A program made the translations under genes and the position numbers. Of a DNA stretch of 19,129 nt, positions 13,855 through 19,129 are shown piece after piece; within the stretch, counting starts at the first letter, position 1, and the number at the start of each line of letters is the position of its first letter. Source of the stretch: an uncultured Collinsella sp. (GTDB lineage: Bacteria > Actinomycetota > Coriobacteriia > Coriobacteriales > Coriobacteriaceae). The notes under the pieces are model-generated. The model saw only the letters and a list, made by a program, of their open reading frames with translations, made no database searches and was not told the DNA's origin. The stretch lies in NCBI GenBank assembly GCA_900757385.1, contig CAAENO010000157.1, positions 1-19,129 on the forward strand. Reading direction: 5' to 3'.

Positions 13855-13959
13855 GGTCCCCGGGTGCCCCGCGGCGGGCTGGGTTTTTATCTTCGCTCCC
13901 CTTGCTTCGCAAAGTCGCTCAGACAATAAACCCAGCCCGCCGCGGGGCACCCGGGGACC
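13855..13959. repeat. 105-base palindromic element with perfect 32-base arms
   Basis: The left arm (13855-13886) starts GGTCCCCGGGTGCCCCGCGG and the right arm (13928-13959) is its exact reverse complement, ending GGGGCACCCGGGGACC. The 41-base loop contains CTTGCTTCGCAAAG, a minor internal hairpin. Such a long perfect GC-rich match is far beyond a normal terminator and is unlikely to be kept by chance. It sits in the intergenic region just upstream of the purE promoter. It looks like a dispersed palindromic element (REPIN or MITE), but no terminal target duplication is evident and no second copy lies in the window. Confidence 0.85.
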
Positions 13960-14033
13960 TACCGGGGATTGCCATGACGTACGTTGGCTGATTTGGTTTG
14001 GAATGAGATGTTGACGGTGGCTGATGGGCACAA

Positions 14034-14073
14034 CTGTCCCGGGTGCATTTCAAGATGCACCTAAATGTCTGTC
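14034..14073. repeat. CTGTCCC / GTCTGTC hairpin, degenerate GGGGACAG family copy
   Basis: CTGTCCC (14034-14040) is followed by a 7-base hairpin, GGTGCAT (14042-14048) with ATGCACC (14055-14061), and then TAAATGTCTGTC. It has the same order of parts as the 3037-3079 element read on its opposite strand. It lies 7 bases past the MarR-family stop codon; the hairpin is not followed by a T-run on that strand. Confidence 0.5.
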
Positions 14074-14080
14074 TTTATCC

Positions 14081-14557
14081 TTATAGATTGTCCAGGTAGT
14101 CGTCGGCATCATAGGTAAGGCTGTAAGCTTTATTCAGGATGCGCACGAGCTCCTGGGCATCGTGCTCGCCGAGCGCCGAGAGTTGTTTCGAGAGCGATGC
14201 CACACTCTCGGCATTTTTTTTCGCCGCGAAATCACGGCCTTCCTCGGTAATGCTCACCAGCACACGCCGACGATCGTTTGGATCAGTCCTGCGCTGAACG
14301 TAACCCTTACTCTCGAGTGAATCCAAGATATGCGACATGCGCGCACGGGAGAATTTCAGCTTCTTGGCAATCTCGGAGGGAATGACATCACCGTCAATAC
14401 CCGATAGATACTGTAAAACCGGTGCCTCGCCCACACTGGCGCCGCCGGCAGCACTCAAGGATCCCTTGGCAAGGGAACGTGAGTACACAATCAGTTTTCG
14501 AGCGACGTCATCGTAATCCACTGGGGATATTGTCCTTTGCAACTCTAGAAGGGCCAT
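14081..14557 (-). CDS. MarR-family transcriptional regulator
   Basis: The protein is 158 residues with the MarR winged-helix architecture. The recognition region is PSEIAKKLKFSRARMSHILDSLESKGYV (60-87) and the wing carries QRRTDPNDRRRVLVSITEEGR (88-108), the family signature with the DxRxxR pattern. Dimerisation helices flank it. The ligand and targets are unknown; MarR proteins usually repress adjacent genes and themselves. The ATG at 14557 has no clear Shine-Dalgarno; an internal GTG preceded by AAAGGA is possible, so the N-terminus is uncertain. A gene for a small membrane protein lies 68 bases upstream on the same strand and may be co-transcribed or controlled by it. Confidence 0.9.
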   Translation of the reverse strand: MALLELQRTISPVDYDDVARKLIVYSRSLAKGSLSAAGGASVGEAPVLQYLSGIDGDVIPSEIAKKLKFSRARMSHILDSLESKGYVQRRTDPNDRRRVLVSITEEGRDFAAKKNAESVASLSKQLSALGEHDAQELVRILNKAYSLTYDADDYLDNL

Positions 14558-14625
14558 AAAACCGTCATTTGCCGTACATTAGTTAACATTCGCAACAATT
14601 ATTTATGATACCCCAACGCGGAAGT

Positions 14626-14952
14626 CTATTGCTCGTCCTTCTTGCGTCGCATAAGCTCCTCAACGTCGACACCAGCGGCCTCGAGCATGCGCTCGACATT
14701 CTTTTTGGCGTTGGTCGTGCCGACCTTAAGCACGATCGAAAGCGGAGTGCCCACCACCAGGCACACGATGCCCACGGGGACACCCCAGCCGGGGCCGCCC
14801 TGCATACCCCACATCCCCATCAAAAAGCCAATCGCCACGAGCGAATAGCCCAGGCGCAGCCAAACATTGAGCCGCTGAATAGCATCGGTCTGCATCTTTG
14901 CCTCGCGAATCAAGTCGTCGCGCGAAAGGTCGTGTCCATGTTTCTCGTGCAT
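14626..14952 (-). CDS. Small two-helix membrane protein of unknown function
   Basis: The protein is 108 residues. It has a polar, His-containing N-terminus (MHEKHGHDLSRDD), two hydrophobic segments (about 33-49 and 56-77, joined by a Gly/Trp/Met turn GMWGMQGGPGWG) and a charged C-terminus (NVERMLEAAGVDVEELMRRKKDEQ) likely to be cytoplasmic. I do not recognise a family. I chose the ATG at 14952 because GAGGAGG lies about 6 bases upstream; in-frame ATGs upstream would overlap that site. It reads toward the MarR gene, so a shared transcript is likely. A role in membrane sensing or transport cannot be inferred. Confidence 0.75.
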   Translation of the reverse strand: MHEKHGHDLSRDDLIREAKMQTDAIQRLNVWLRLGYSLVAIGFLMGMWGMQGGPGWGVPVGIVCLVVGTPLSIVLKVGTTNAKKNVERMLEAAGVDVEELMRRKKDEQ

Positions 14953-15095
14953 ATGGTCCTCCTCGTGCAAAGTGTGCATCATGCGCAAGTGCATCGTTTG
15001 TCGAATACGTCATCTTTCAAGAGCAATATAGCGGGTGTCGTGTAGGCGATGGAGGTCGCTGGCCATATTGCCCTTGAAGGGCGGCGCAAAATCAG

Positions 15096-15125
15096 AAGGC
15101 CGTGCGGTTGAGGCCGCACGGCCTT
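15096..15125 (-). terminator. Intrinsic terminator of the PTS operon
   Basis: AAGGCCGTGCGG (15096-15107) pairs perfectly with CCGCACGGCCTT (15114-15125) around TTGAGG, 22 bases past the IID stop. On the minus strand it is followed by CTGATTTTG. The sequence between it and the small membrane protein gene (14953-15095) holds that gene's ribosome binding site, a candidate -10 (TATATT on the minus strand, near 15027) and no gene. Confidence 0.82.
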
Positions 15126-15147
15126 ACAGGGGGCCAGGGGATGATGA

Positions 15148-15975
15148 CTAGTAGCTCAGTGCCGGGTCGAAGAAGCCAATGAGAACGCCCACAAATGCGA
15201 TCACAACGAGGATCAGCATCATAACGATGGGGTTGACCTTCTTCTTGGTCATCATGTACCAGCAGAAGATGATGAAGATCATCGGCAGCAGGTGCGGATA
15301 GATGCCATCGAGCGTGTCCTGGAACTTACCGCCACCGGGCAGCACCAGGTTGGGGCTGCAGGTGATGGAGACCCAGGTAGCACCGACTGCACCGATGACC
15401 ATGGTACCGACCATCACGATGGAATCACGCAGAGCCTTGGCCTTGGGGCCGACGAGGGCCTCGACCGCCTTGCCGCCGAGCTCATAGCCCTGGTTGTAGG
15501 CAAAGCGCATGCCAAGGAACATGAGCAGGTTCCACACGACAATATAGAAGATGGCGCCGAGCGGGGAGCCGCCGGTCGAGAGACCGAGGGCAATACCGAG
15601 CAGGATCGGGATCAGGGTACCGACGATCAGCGAGTCGCCAAGGCCGGCGAGCGGGCCCATGAGGCCGGCGCGGATGCCGTTGATGGCGTCGTCGTCGATG
15701 GCCTCGCCGTTTGCGCGAGCCTCCTCGAGGCCGGCGGTGACGCCGACAATCATGGTGCCGATCTGCGGCTCGGTGTTGAAGAACGCGGAGTAGGTCTGGA
15801 GGGCCTGCTTCTGCTCCTCGGGCGTGTCGTAGAGCTCCTCGACAATCGGAAGCATGGCGCACAGGTAACCGAAGGTCTGCATGTGCTCCTGCGAGAAGCA
15901 GGTCAGGTTGCCATAGGACCAGTTACGGAACGACTTGGCAAGCGTTTTCTTAGAGAGCTTTTTCTTCTCTGCCAT
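15148..15975 (-). CDS. PTS mannose/fructose/sorbose family subunit IID
   Basis: IID is the second membrane subunit of mannose-family PTS permeases and works with IIC to move the sugar. The 275-residue protein is of normal length. The N-terminal cytoplasmic block (SFRNWSYGNLTCFSQEHMQTFGY, about 15-37, then PIVEELYDTPEEQKQAL) is the family signature, followed by FFNTEPQIGTMIVGVTAGLEE and GIRAGLMGPLAGLGDSLIVGT (about 100-120). The last third is membrane-spanning. Its ATG shares one base with the IIC stop (TAATG), and GGAGG for it lies within the IIC acidic tail codons. A terminator follows. The sugar cannot be told from the sequence. Confidence 0.95.
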   Translation of the reverse strand: MAEKKKLSKKTLAKSFRNWSYGNLTCFSQEHMQTFGYLCAMLPIVEELYDTPEEQKQALQTYSAFFNTEPQIGTMIVGVTAGLEEARANGEAIDDDAINGIRAGLMGPLAGLGDSLIVGTLIPILLGIALGLSTGGSPLGAIFYIVVWNLLMFLGMRFAYNQGYELGGKAVEALVGPKAKALRDSIVMVGTMVIGAVGATWVSITCSPNLVLPGGGKFQDTLDGIYPHLLPMIFIIFCWYMMTKKKVNPIVMMLILVVIAFVGVLIGFFDPALSY

Positions 15976-16832
15976 TAGATGTCCTCCTCTTCCTCATCAT
16001 CTGAGCCCGAGGCGATAGCTGCCTTGGGAGCGTTTGCGAGGTCGATCTTGAGCGAAGCGATCTCATAGTTGATCAGGGCGAAGAAGCAGCCGATGCCGGC
16101 AGCGGCGATCAGGTTGCAGCCCATAACAGCGGACAGGGTGAAGCCGAAGAAGAACGTCAGGAAGTCCGTGGGCTTAGAGATGACCTGCTTGAGCAGGATA
16201 GCGATACCGACGGTAGGCAGCAGCGAGCCGACGGTAAACAGCGTCTTCATCGCGATGCCGTCCATGGGCATGTAGGTCTTCATGAGGTCGACCATGGCGG
16301 TGCCGCCCATGGTGATGATGAACGTCGGGAGGAACGAGCAGACGATGTGACCGATCCAAGGCAGAACGTTGTTGACCAGGTAGAGCTTGTGGAGATCGCC
16401 CTTCTCGAGCCACTTCCAGCCCATGCCCTGCCACACCAGGTTGATGGTGGCGGTGCCATAGAAGAGCACAGTGCCGAGCGTGCCGACGGCGGCACCGAGG
16501 GATGCGGCCATGCCGGCAGCCTCAGCGGAGGCGGGATCGATGCCCGAGTTCTTGATGGCGAGGATCGCCAGCGGGATGCCGATATAGGACACGGCGCGGA
16601 CGTCGGCGGAGACGGTTCCGCCGGGGGTCACGAGAGCGATGTAGACAACCTGGATGGCAGCGCCGACGAGGATACCCGTCTGCATATCGCCCATGATGAT
16701 GCCGACGATGAGGCCGGCGACCAGAGGACGACCCAGAGTGTAGTTGCCGATCGTCGTGCCGCCCATGCCAGGCAGTGATGCCAGGCAGGCGAACAGGCCG
16801 AACAGCGCGGCTTGGAATGCATTGATTGCCAT
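15975..16832 (-). CDS. PTS mannose/fructose/sorbose family subunit IIC
   Basis: IIC forms the main sugar channel of the mannose-family permease. The 285-residue protein is highly hydrophobic, with family motifs GNYTLGRPLVAGLIVGIIMGD (about 29-49), GAAIQVVYIALVTPGGTVSADV (57-78) and several helices through to IGCFFALINYEI. It ends with a short acidic tail, SDDEEEEDI, unusual next to the membrane domain; its GAAGAGGAGGAC codons also supply the ribosome binding site for IID. The ATG at 16832 has AGGGGA about 5 bases upstream. A hairpin lies in the 72-base gap before it. The gene is third of four in the operon. Confidence 0.95.
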   Translation of the reverse strand: MAINAFQAALFGLFACLASLPGMGGTTIGNYTLGRPLVAGLIVGIIMGDMQTGILVGAAIQVVYIALVTPGGTVSADVRAVSYIGIPLAILAIKNSGIDPASAEAAGMAASLGAAVGTLGTVLFYGTATINLVWQGMGWKWLEKGDLHKLYLVNNVLPWIGHIVCSFLPTFIITMGGTAMVDLMKTYMPMDGIAMKTLFTVGSLLPTVGIAILLKQVISKPTDFLTFFFGFTLSAVMGCNLIAAAGIGCFFALINYEIASLKIDLANAPKAAIASGSDDEEEEDI

Positions 16833-16854
16833 GCTTTCCCCTTTCTTTATTCCT

Positions 16855-16876
16855 CAGCCCCTTTCACCAAGGGCTG
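16855..16876 (-). promoter_or_regulatory. Intercistronic hairpin between PTS IIB and IIC
   Basis: CAGCCCCTT (16855-16863) pairs with AAGGGCTG (16869-16876) with one bulged base. It lies between the IIB stop and the IIC start. On the minus strand the hairpin is followed by ATAAAGAAAGGGG and the IIC ATG, the same leader that precedes IIB. It could set the relative level of the membrane subunits by mRNA processing or protection. Confidence 0.45.
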
Positions 16877-16904
16877 TAGATACCAAAATGCGGCTGGCAC
16901 CTAA

Positions 16905-17393
16905 CTAGAAGCCAAACTGACCGCGGAACTTGGGCCACTCACCGATGGACTTCTCCTTGATAAGGGCGAACTCGACCGTGTAACCGGCGTTGGTGAGATC
17001 CTCGAGCGCCTGGGCCTCTTCCTGCGTGATCGACTGGTTGTTGCCAAGCTTGGTGGTGCCGGGACGATCGTTGCAGGGACCGACGATGATGCGGTCCATG
17101 CCGGGCTTAAAGCCAAAATCGACGAGAAGTTCCTTCATGTCGAGCGGGTTCTTGGTGATCAGGAAGTACTTGGTGTCGGACTTGAGAACCTTCTCGGAGA
17201 CCTCCTTGAAGTGCTCCTTGGTCCACACGAACGTCTTCTTGCCCGAGGCACTCTTGTAGGCCTCCTTGAGCACGGGGTTGGACGCTGCAGCGTCGTTGAC
17301 GGCGATAAGACCGTCGCAGGGATACTCGAGGGCCCAACGGGTAACGGTCTGTCCATGGATCATACGGTCATCAATACGGATGAACGAAATCAT
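16905..17393 (-). CDS. PTS mannose/fructose/sorbose family subunit IIB
   Basis: IIB is the cytoplasmic subunit that takes phosphate from IIA and gives it to the sugar at IIC/IID. The 162-residue protein has the family length. The phosphorylated His is H13 in RIDDRMIHGQTVTRW (6-20), the sorbose-class signature; later motifs are FLITKNPLDM and the MDRIIVGPCNDRPGTT block. The ATG at 17393 has AAAGGGAG about 6 bases upstream within a leader shared with IIC. It follows IIA after 79 bases that hold a hairpin. IIA and IIB are separate genes here, unlike the fused ManX of E. coli. Confidence 0.95.
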   Translation of the reverse strand: MISFIRIDDRMIHGQTVTRWALEYPCDGLIAVNDAAASNPVLKEAYKSASGKKTFVWTKEHFKEVSEKVLKSDTKYFLITKNPLDMKELLVDFGFKPGMDRIIVGPCNDRPGTTKLGNNQSITQEEAQALEDLTNAGYTVEFALIKEKSIGEWPKFRGQFGF

Positions 17394-17415
17394 GCGTTCT
17401 CCCTTTCTTTATCAC

Positions 17416-17440
17416 CGGGGGTCTTTCCTCTTAACCCCCG
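17416..17440 (-). promoter_or_regulatory. Intercistronic hairpin between PTS IIA and IIB
   Basis: CGGGGGT (17416-17422) and ACCCCCG (17434-17440) form a 7-base stem with an 11-base loop. No T-run follows on the minus strand; instead it leads to ATAAAGAAAGGG and the IIB ATG. It matches the hairpin-plus-leader layout at 16855-16876, suggesting a shared mechanism for differential expression. Confidence 0.45.
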
Positions 17441-17472
17441 CTCCATCACGAAAATTTGGGCGGATGCGCTGC

Positions 17473-17907
17473 CTAGATGTCGTCGTCCTCGTCGTCGGCG
17501 TCATCGGTCGGGACAACGAGCTCGGACATACCGTTCTTGCCCTCCTGCAGCATCATCTGCTTGAGGGAATCCAGGTCCATGGTGGCAAGCCCCATCATGG
17601 CGGTCATAGCCATGGGCAGATTCATACCGCCGAAGGCAATGGTGTGGGCGAGCAAACCCTTCTCGGCCAGCGTGTTCATGGCATTGGTGAGCGGCGATCC
17701 GCCCAGGATGTCACCAAGCAGGACAACCTCGTCATCGGCGGTAACGGGAGCGAGCATCGCCTTGACGTTCTCGACATACTCGTCAGCGCCCATGCCGTCC
17801 ACGAGACTCGTCGACAAGATGTTCGGGGCGTCATTGCCGAGCATCTTGAGGACACTGTGCAGTCCGGGAGCGAGCGTTCCGTGACTGACCATTACCAGAT
17901 ACCGCAT
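17473..17907 (-). CDS. PTS mannose-family subunit IIA
   Basis: IIA receives phosphate from HPr at its active His. With the start at 17907 the protein has 144 residues, the normal length of a free IIA. H9 in VMVSHGTLAPG is the phosphorylation site. The middle has VVLLGDILGGSPLTNAMNTL, the family GDxxGGSP motif, and FGGMNLPMAM, its NLPM pattern. The C-terminus is very acidic (DDADDEDDDI). I chose the ATG with AGGAG about 6 bases upstream; the reading frame extends 24 codons upstream but with no homology. It is the first gene of the operon and lies 308 bases from the divergent GntR regulator. Confidence 0.94.
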   Translation of the reverse strand: MRYLVMVSHGTLAPGLHSVLKMLGNDAPNILSTSLVDGMGADEYVENVKAMLAPVTADDEVVLLGDILGGSPLTNAMNTLAEKGLLAHTIAFGGMNLPMAMTAMMGLATMDLDSLKQMMLQEGKNGMSELVVPTDDADDEDDDI

Positions 17908-17961
17908 GCGGTCTCCTCTCGACCTGCCGTGTGTCGCACGGCTTTGCTTTTTGCTGAGATT

Positions 17962-17990
17962 ATTGTTGCGCCGGGGCATGTTCGGTACAA
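17962..17990 (-). promoter_or_regulatory. Candidate promoter of the PTS operon
   Basis: On the minus strand, TTGTAC (17985-17990) and AACAAT (17962-17967) are 17 bases apart, about 55 bases before the IIA start. Each hexamer is only a partial match, but the spacing and the palindrome just upstream make this the best site in the 17908-18215 gap. That gap holds no gene. Confidence 0.35.
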
Positions 17991-17994
17991 GAAA

Positions 17995-18040
17995 ATAGTC
18001 GCGAACGGCAACTATTCATCGGTTAACGGTAGCAACTATT
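17995..18040. promoter_or_regulatory. Probable operator for the divergent GntR regulator
   Basis: The 21-base stretch 17995-18015 is an imperfect palindrome: ATAGTCGC with GGCAACTAT, seven of eight arm positions matching on either side of a 5-base centre. A second half-site, AGCAACTATT, lies 24 bases on (18031-18040). The sites are 5 bases upstream of the candidate PTS -35 and about 36 bases before a candidate plus-strand -10 (TAAAAT, 18076-18081), so they could control both directions. A GntR link is inferred from position. Confidence 0.5.
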
Positions 18041-18215
18041 TTTGTGCCTAAATTATTTTTTCTTCTAATTATTTTTAAAATAGCAGGTAGATTGCCTGAT
18101 AAATGTTTTATGTTCCTTATGCACCATACATACCAGCAAGAATCGGGCCTGGCATCTCCGGTTTGCCCCGCAGTGTCAGACCATGTCACGTACGCCCACG
18201 ACATGGAGGTACCCC

Positions 18216-18998
18216 ATGGATATGATCTCGTTTCTCGCCTCCGAACCCTTCGACCGCAGCGGTGATACGCCGCTCTATGTCCAGCTTAAACATCGAATCG
18301 CTCTGCTTATCGCCAGCCAGGCGTTCGACACCAAGACGCCGCTGCCACGCGAGCTCGAAATCTGTGAGCGGCTGGAGTTATCGCGCGCGACCGTGCGCCG
18401 TTGCTTCCAAGATCTCGTCATCGAGGGGCGCGTGGTGCGCAAGCGCGGCCAGGGCACGTTCATCAAGCCCCAAACTTCAGCACCCGGCATCGACCTGGCC
18501 CTGAATTTCAGCGCGCGGATGCGCGAAGCGGGACGGGTTCCGAGCTCGCAGATTCTCGCCTTTTCAAGCATACCGGCCGTCCGCGGCATCGCCTCTGGGC
18601 TCAAAGTGCCCGAAGGGACACCCGTCTGGGAGATTCGCCGCCTGCGTCTCGCCAACGACAAACCCATGGAGCTCAACTACGTCTATATCCCCGTGTCACT
18701 TTGCCCCGAGCTCACACGCAAAGACGTGGATGGCTCGCTCTACGCCTACATCGCGAAAAAGACCGGCATCCTGCCCGCAAGTGTCGATGCCGTCTACGAG
18801 ACGGTCAACCTCGACAAGCATGAGGCGCGCCTTTTGGGACAGAACACCGGTAAGGCGGCGATGCGCATCGTGCGTTCGACCTACGACAAGACGGGGACCC
18901 CGTTCGAGGTAGGCGTGCTCATCAGCTGCGATGGTCAGGCAAAGCTGCACGTGCACATCGCCGCCGACAAAACAACCTTCACCGCCACAGCCCAATAA
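18216..18998 (+). CDS. GntR-family (HutC/UTRA) transcriptional regulator
   Basis: The protein is 260 residues. The N-terminal GntR winged helix (about 18-84) has PLYVQLKHRI, PLPRELEICERLELSRATVRRCFQDLVIEG and the wing VVRKRGQGTFI. The C-terminal UTRA effector domain (about 92-245) fits the HutC subfamily (PEGTPVWEIRRLRLAN, MELNYVYIP, GTPFEVGVLIS). Such proteins commonly bind a sugar phosphate or similar ligand and repress or activate the adjacent transport genes. I chose the ATG at 18216 because GGAGGT lies 5 bases upstream; the frame is open to 18183. It is divergent from the PTS operon and probably its regulator. A terminator follows. Confidence 0.93.
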   Translation: MDMISFLASEPFDRSGDTPLYVQLKHRIALLIASQAFDTKTPLPRELEICERLELSRATVRRCFQDLVIEGRVVRKRGQGTFIKPQTSAPGIDLALNFSARMREAGRVPSSQILAFSSIPAVRGIASGLKVPEGTPVWEIRRLRLANDKPMELNYVYIPVSLCPELTRKDVDGSLYAYIAKKTGILPASVDAVYETVNLDKHEARLLGQNTGKAAMRIVRSTYDKTGTPFEVGVLISCDGQAKLHVHIAADKTTFTATAQ

Positions 18999-19007
18999 AT
19001 CCAAAAC

Positions 19008-19043
19008 GTGGGCGCCGCCGTTCAAACGAACGACGGCGCCCAC
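19008..19043 (+). terminator. Intrinsic terminator after the GntR gene
   Basis: GTGGGCGCCG (19008-19017) pairs with CGGCGCCCAC (19034-19043), with four further pairs inside one mismatch. It is followed by ACTCAATTTCTTTTT. It begins 10 bases past the gntR stop and may also serve the converging gene at the right edge. Confidence 0.88.
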
Positions 19044-19063
19044 ACTCAATTTCTTTTTCAGCC

Positions 19064-19129
19064 CTAGTCATCGTGCAAAGCCCCTTCGGCAGCACACGGT
19101 GCAGCCGAGTCACCGCAGGCCGGGGCGGA
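19064..19129 (-). CDS. Possible 3' end of a minus-strand gene
   Basis: A reading frame enters from the right edge and ends with TAG at 19064, giving a C-terminus of 21 residues rich in Ala, Cys and Asp (SAPACGDSAAPCAAEGALHDD). The GC-rich third codon positions fit coding sequence in this genome, and a terminator lies just beyond. No family can be recognised and the fragment is too short to be sure. Confidence 0.35.
   Translation of the reverse strand, partial: SAPACGDSAAPCAAEGALHDD

Noticed and set aside
15070..15082. GCCCTTGAAGGGC palindrome near the PTS terminator
   Set aside because: Five-base arms are too short to distinguish from chance in GC-rich intergenic DNA.
18030..18056. A possible sigma-54 promoter for the PTS operon (GGCAC and TTGC on the minus strand)
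   Set aside because: The GG and GC are 15 bases apart instead of the required 12, and there is no LevR-type activator gene nearby.

Overview
This window looks like chromosomal DNA from a gut actinobacterium of the class Coriobacteriia, most likely Collinsella. That is inferred from the high-GC codon use, the AGGAGG-type ribosome binding sites, the [4Fe-4S] type of PurF, the mannose-family PTS operon with a GntR regulator, and short intergenic hairpin repeats built on GGGGACAG. No search was run. Most of the sequence is housekeeping and transport, almost all on the minus strand; only two intact genes (10439-11668 and 18216-18998) read on the plus strand.

Layout. 1-889: the 3' part of an amino-acid ABC transporter locus, with the start of a Tat-type lipoprotein substrate-binding protein and its ATPase. 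890-1239: no gene, but two large inverted repeats and a terminator-like hairpin. 1240-2961: a membrane-anchored SurA/PrsA-like foldase followed by a YqeY-family protein. 2962-3174: composite palindromic repeats. 3175-3642: a stand-alone fructose/galactitol-type EIIA. 3708-4516: a type II toxin-antitoxin pair (RelB/DinJ-like antitoxin, PIN toxin) with a promoter/operator. 4567-6249: two terminators and a lower-GC gene for a Schlafen AlbA_2 plus GHKL-ATPase protein. 6522-10141: a purF-purM-purN operon. 10439-11668: a CmpB-family multi-pass membrane protein. 11778-13768: a purE, class B sortase and MoaE-like gene cluster. 13769-14080: a promoter with an operator-like palindrome, a perfect 32-bp-arm inverted repeat and another GGGACAG hairpin. 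14081-14952: a small membrane protein and a MarR regulator. 15148-17907: a complete mannose-family PTS operon (IIA, IIB, IIC, IID). 18216-18998: its divergent GntR/UTRA regulator. The last bases hold the 3' end of an unidentified minus-strand gene.

How it works together. PurF, PurN, PurM and PurE catalyse steps 1, 3, 5 and 6 of de novo IMP synthesis; the genes form two transcription units. The IIA-IIB-IIC-IID set imports and phosphorylates a hexose or related sugar, probably under the adjacent GntR regulator, whose likely palindromic site lies in the shared intergenic region. The PIN pair and the AlbA_2/GHKL gene form a small accessory island set off by terminators.

I found no clear new multi-gene system. 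The best leads are the GGGGACAG/GGGGACGTTCC hairpin family (five copies at four loci), the 105-bp palindrome at 13855-13959, the MoaE-like protein that seems to have lost a catalytic lysine while riding with purE and a sortase, the PIN toxin paired with a DinJ-type antitoxin, and the repeated hairpin-plus-leader modules inside the PTS operon.
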